Assembly (NCBI GenBank): GCA_946478935.1
Contig: CAMLEL010000136.1
Location: 1 to 6,661, forward strand
Reading direction: 5' to 3'
DNA from: an uncultured Armatimonadota bacterium
Lineage (GTDB): Bacteria; Armatimonadota; Fimbriimonadia; Fimbriimonadales; Fimbriimonadaceae
DNA length: 6,661 bases
The notes under the pieces: model-generated
What the model was told of the DNA's origin: nothing
What the model saw: the letters and a program-made list of their open reading frames with translations, nothing else
Database searches by the model: none
In this document: positions 5,960 through 6,661 of the stretch, piece by piece
Layout of the letters: each line of letters starts with the position of its first letter
How positions within the stretch are numbered: position 1 is the first letter of the stretch
Translations under genes and position numbers: made by a program

Positions 5960-6661
5960 TTAGGGTCGAACTGCAAATTTGCCTTTCCACTCGTCCAACA
6001 GTTTCAACGCCTGCATCGGCGTCAGCCCGTTAAGGTCCAGACTTTGGAGTTCCTTCATGATCGGCGCTTCTTCGACCTCAAACAACGTCATCTGAAGCTT
6101 TTGGGTCGCTGCCGGGATGGCCTTGGGAGCCTCGGACTTTTCTTCGAGCTCGGCCAGAATCTCCCGGGAGCGATTTAAGACTGCCGGCGGAACGCCCGCC
6201 ATCCTCGCGACATGAATGCCATAGGATCGGTCGGTCCCGCCAGGTAGGACCCGGTGCGTCCAAACGATGTCGTCGCCGACTTCCTCCACCGCCACGCGAT
6301 AGTTGGCGATTCCGGCAAGCTGCTCGGCCAGGGCGTTCAACTGGTGGTAGTGCGTGGCGAACATCGTCTTGGCTCCAATCGCGCTTAGATGCTCGATCAT
6401 CGCCCAGGCGATTGCGAGACCATCGTAAGTCGATGTTCCCCTTCCAACCTCATCCAGTATCACGAGCGATCGGTCCGTGGCGTGATTCAGGATGTTGGCG
6501 CTTTCGATCATTTCCACCATAAAGGTGGATTGACCAAGGGCCAGTTCGTCTTTCGCGCCGATTCGGGCAAAAATGCGATCGCACAGGCCGAGTCGGCAGG
6601 TCGTCGCCGGTACAAATGAGCCAATCTGGGCGAGCGTGACAATCAGCGCTGTCTGCCGGAG
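5960..6661 (-). CDS. mutS: DNA mismatch repair protein MutS, C-terminal part (N-terminus beyond right edge)
   Basis: The minus-strand frame is open from 6661 to a TAA at 5962-5960, giving the last 233 residues of MutS. The first visible residues, [19 protein letters not shown], are those that directly follow the Walker A loop in MutS, so that loop lies just outside the window. Visible ATPase elements are GQSTFMVEM at 43-51, Walker [17 protein letters not shown] at 66-81 (Asp70, Glu71), the ATHYHQL switch with His104 and the dimer-interface [18 protein letters not shown] segment. After the linker, QMTLF at 190-194 resembles a beta-clamp-binding motif, followed by the C-terminal helix-rich domain ([18 protein letters not shown]). 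MutS recognises base mismatches and recruits MutL. This is the MutS1 type rather than MutS2, because there is no Smr domain and the C-terminal tail is typical. It converges on the YchF-like gene with one base between stops. Confidence 0.97.
   Translation of the reverse strand, partial: LRQTALIVTLAQIGSFVPATTCRLGLCDRIFARIGAKDELALGQSTFMVEMIESANILNHATDRSLVILDEVGRGTSTYDGLAIAWAMIEHLSAIGAKTMFATHYHQLNALAEQLAGIANYRVAVEEVGDDIVWTHRVLPGGTDRSYGIHVARMAGVPPAVLNRSREILAELEEKSEAPKAIPAATQKLQMTLFEVEEAPIMKELQSLDLNGLTPMQALKLLDEWKGKFAVRP

Noticed and set aside
1..6661. Mobile element, CRISPR, toxin-antitoxin or defence island
   Set aside because: There are no transposase or integrase motifs, no spaced direct repeats and no tRNA or terminal repeats; all the sizeable genes belong to recognised families.

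Overview
The window is a dense bacterial chromosomal segment of housekeeping genes. By eye it is moderately GC-rich and almost fully coding, with no mobile-element, CRISPR, tRNA or rRNA signature. The mix is two tandem PilC/GspF-type inner-membrane proteins next to folK, an argC-argJ pair (acetyl-recycling arginine pathway), a YchF-like protein with a degenerate G domain, and mutS. Several start codons lack a Shine-Dalgarno sequence. Together this suggests a free-living bacterium outside the Proteobacteria. Armatimonadota (Fimbriimonas-like) is my best guess, but it is an inference from overall style, not from a marker gene.

Layout. Positions 1-2466 form a minus-strand block transcribed right to left: folK (2466-1957), a full-length T2SS F-family protein (1988-684, start inside the end of folK), then a second F-family paralog (651-1) cut by the left edge. 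A 40-bp divergent gap (2467-2506) separates folK from the plus-strand block: argC (2507-3505), argJ (3515-4675), an unlisted small single-pass membrane ORF (4723-4878, GTG start) and a YchF/OLA1-family gene (4906-5958). The right end is the C-terminal third of mutS on the minus strand (6661-5960), cut by the right edge just after its Walker A region and meeting the YchF-like gene tail to tail with a single base between stop codons.

Function. ArgC and ArgJ catalyse the NADPH-dependent reduction of N-acetylglutamyl phosphate and the transacetylation that returns the acetyl group to glutamate. FolK makes the pyrophosphorylated pterin for folate synthesis. The two F-family proteins are platform proteins for a type IV pilus or type II secretion-like machine. 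MutS initiates mismatch repair. The most unusual element is the YchF-like protein: its C-terminal DUF933/TGS half is well preserved, but its P-loop lysine is arginine and the DxxG motif is lost, suggesting a nucleotide-binding-deficient or repurposed paralog. No clearly new multi-gene system is visible.
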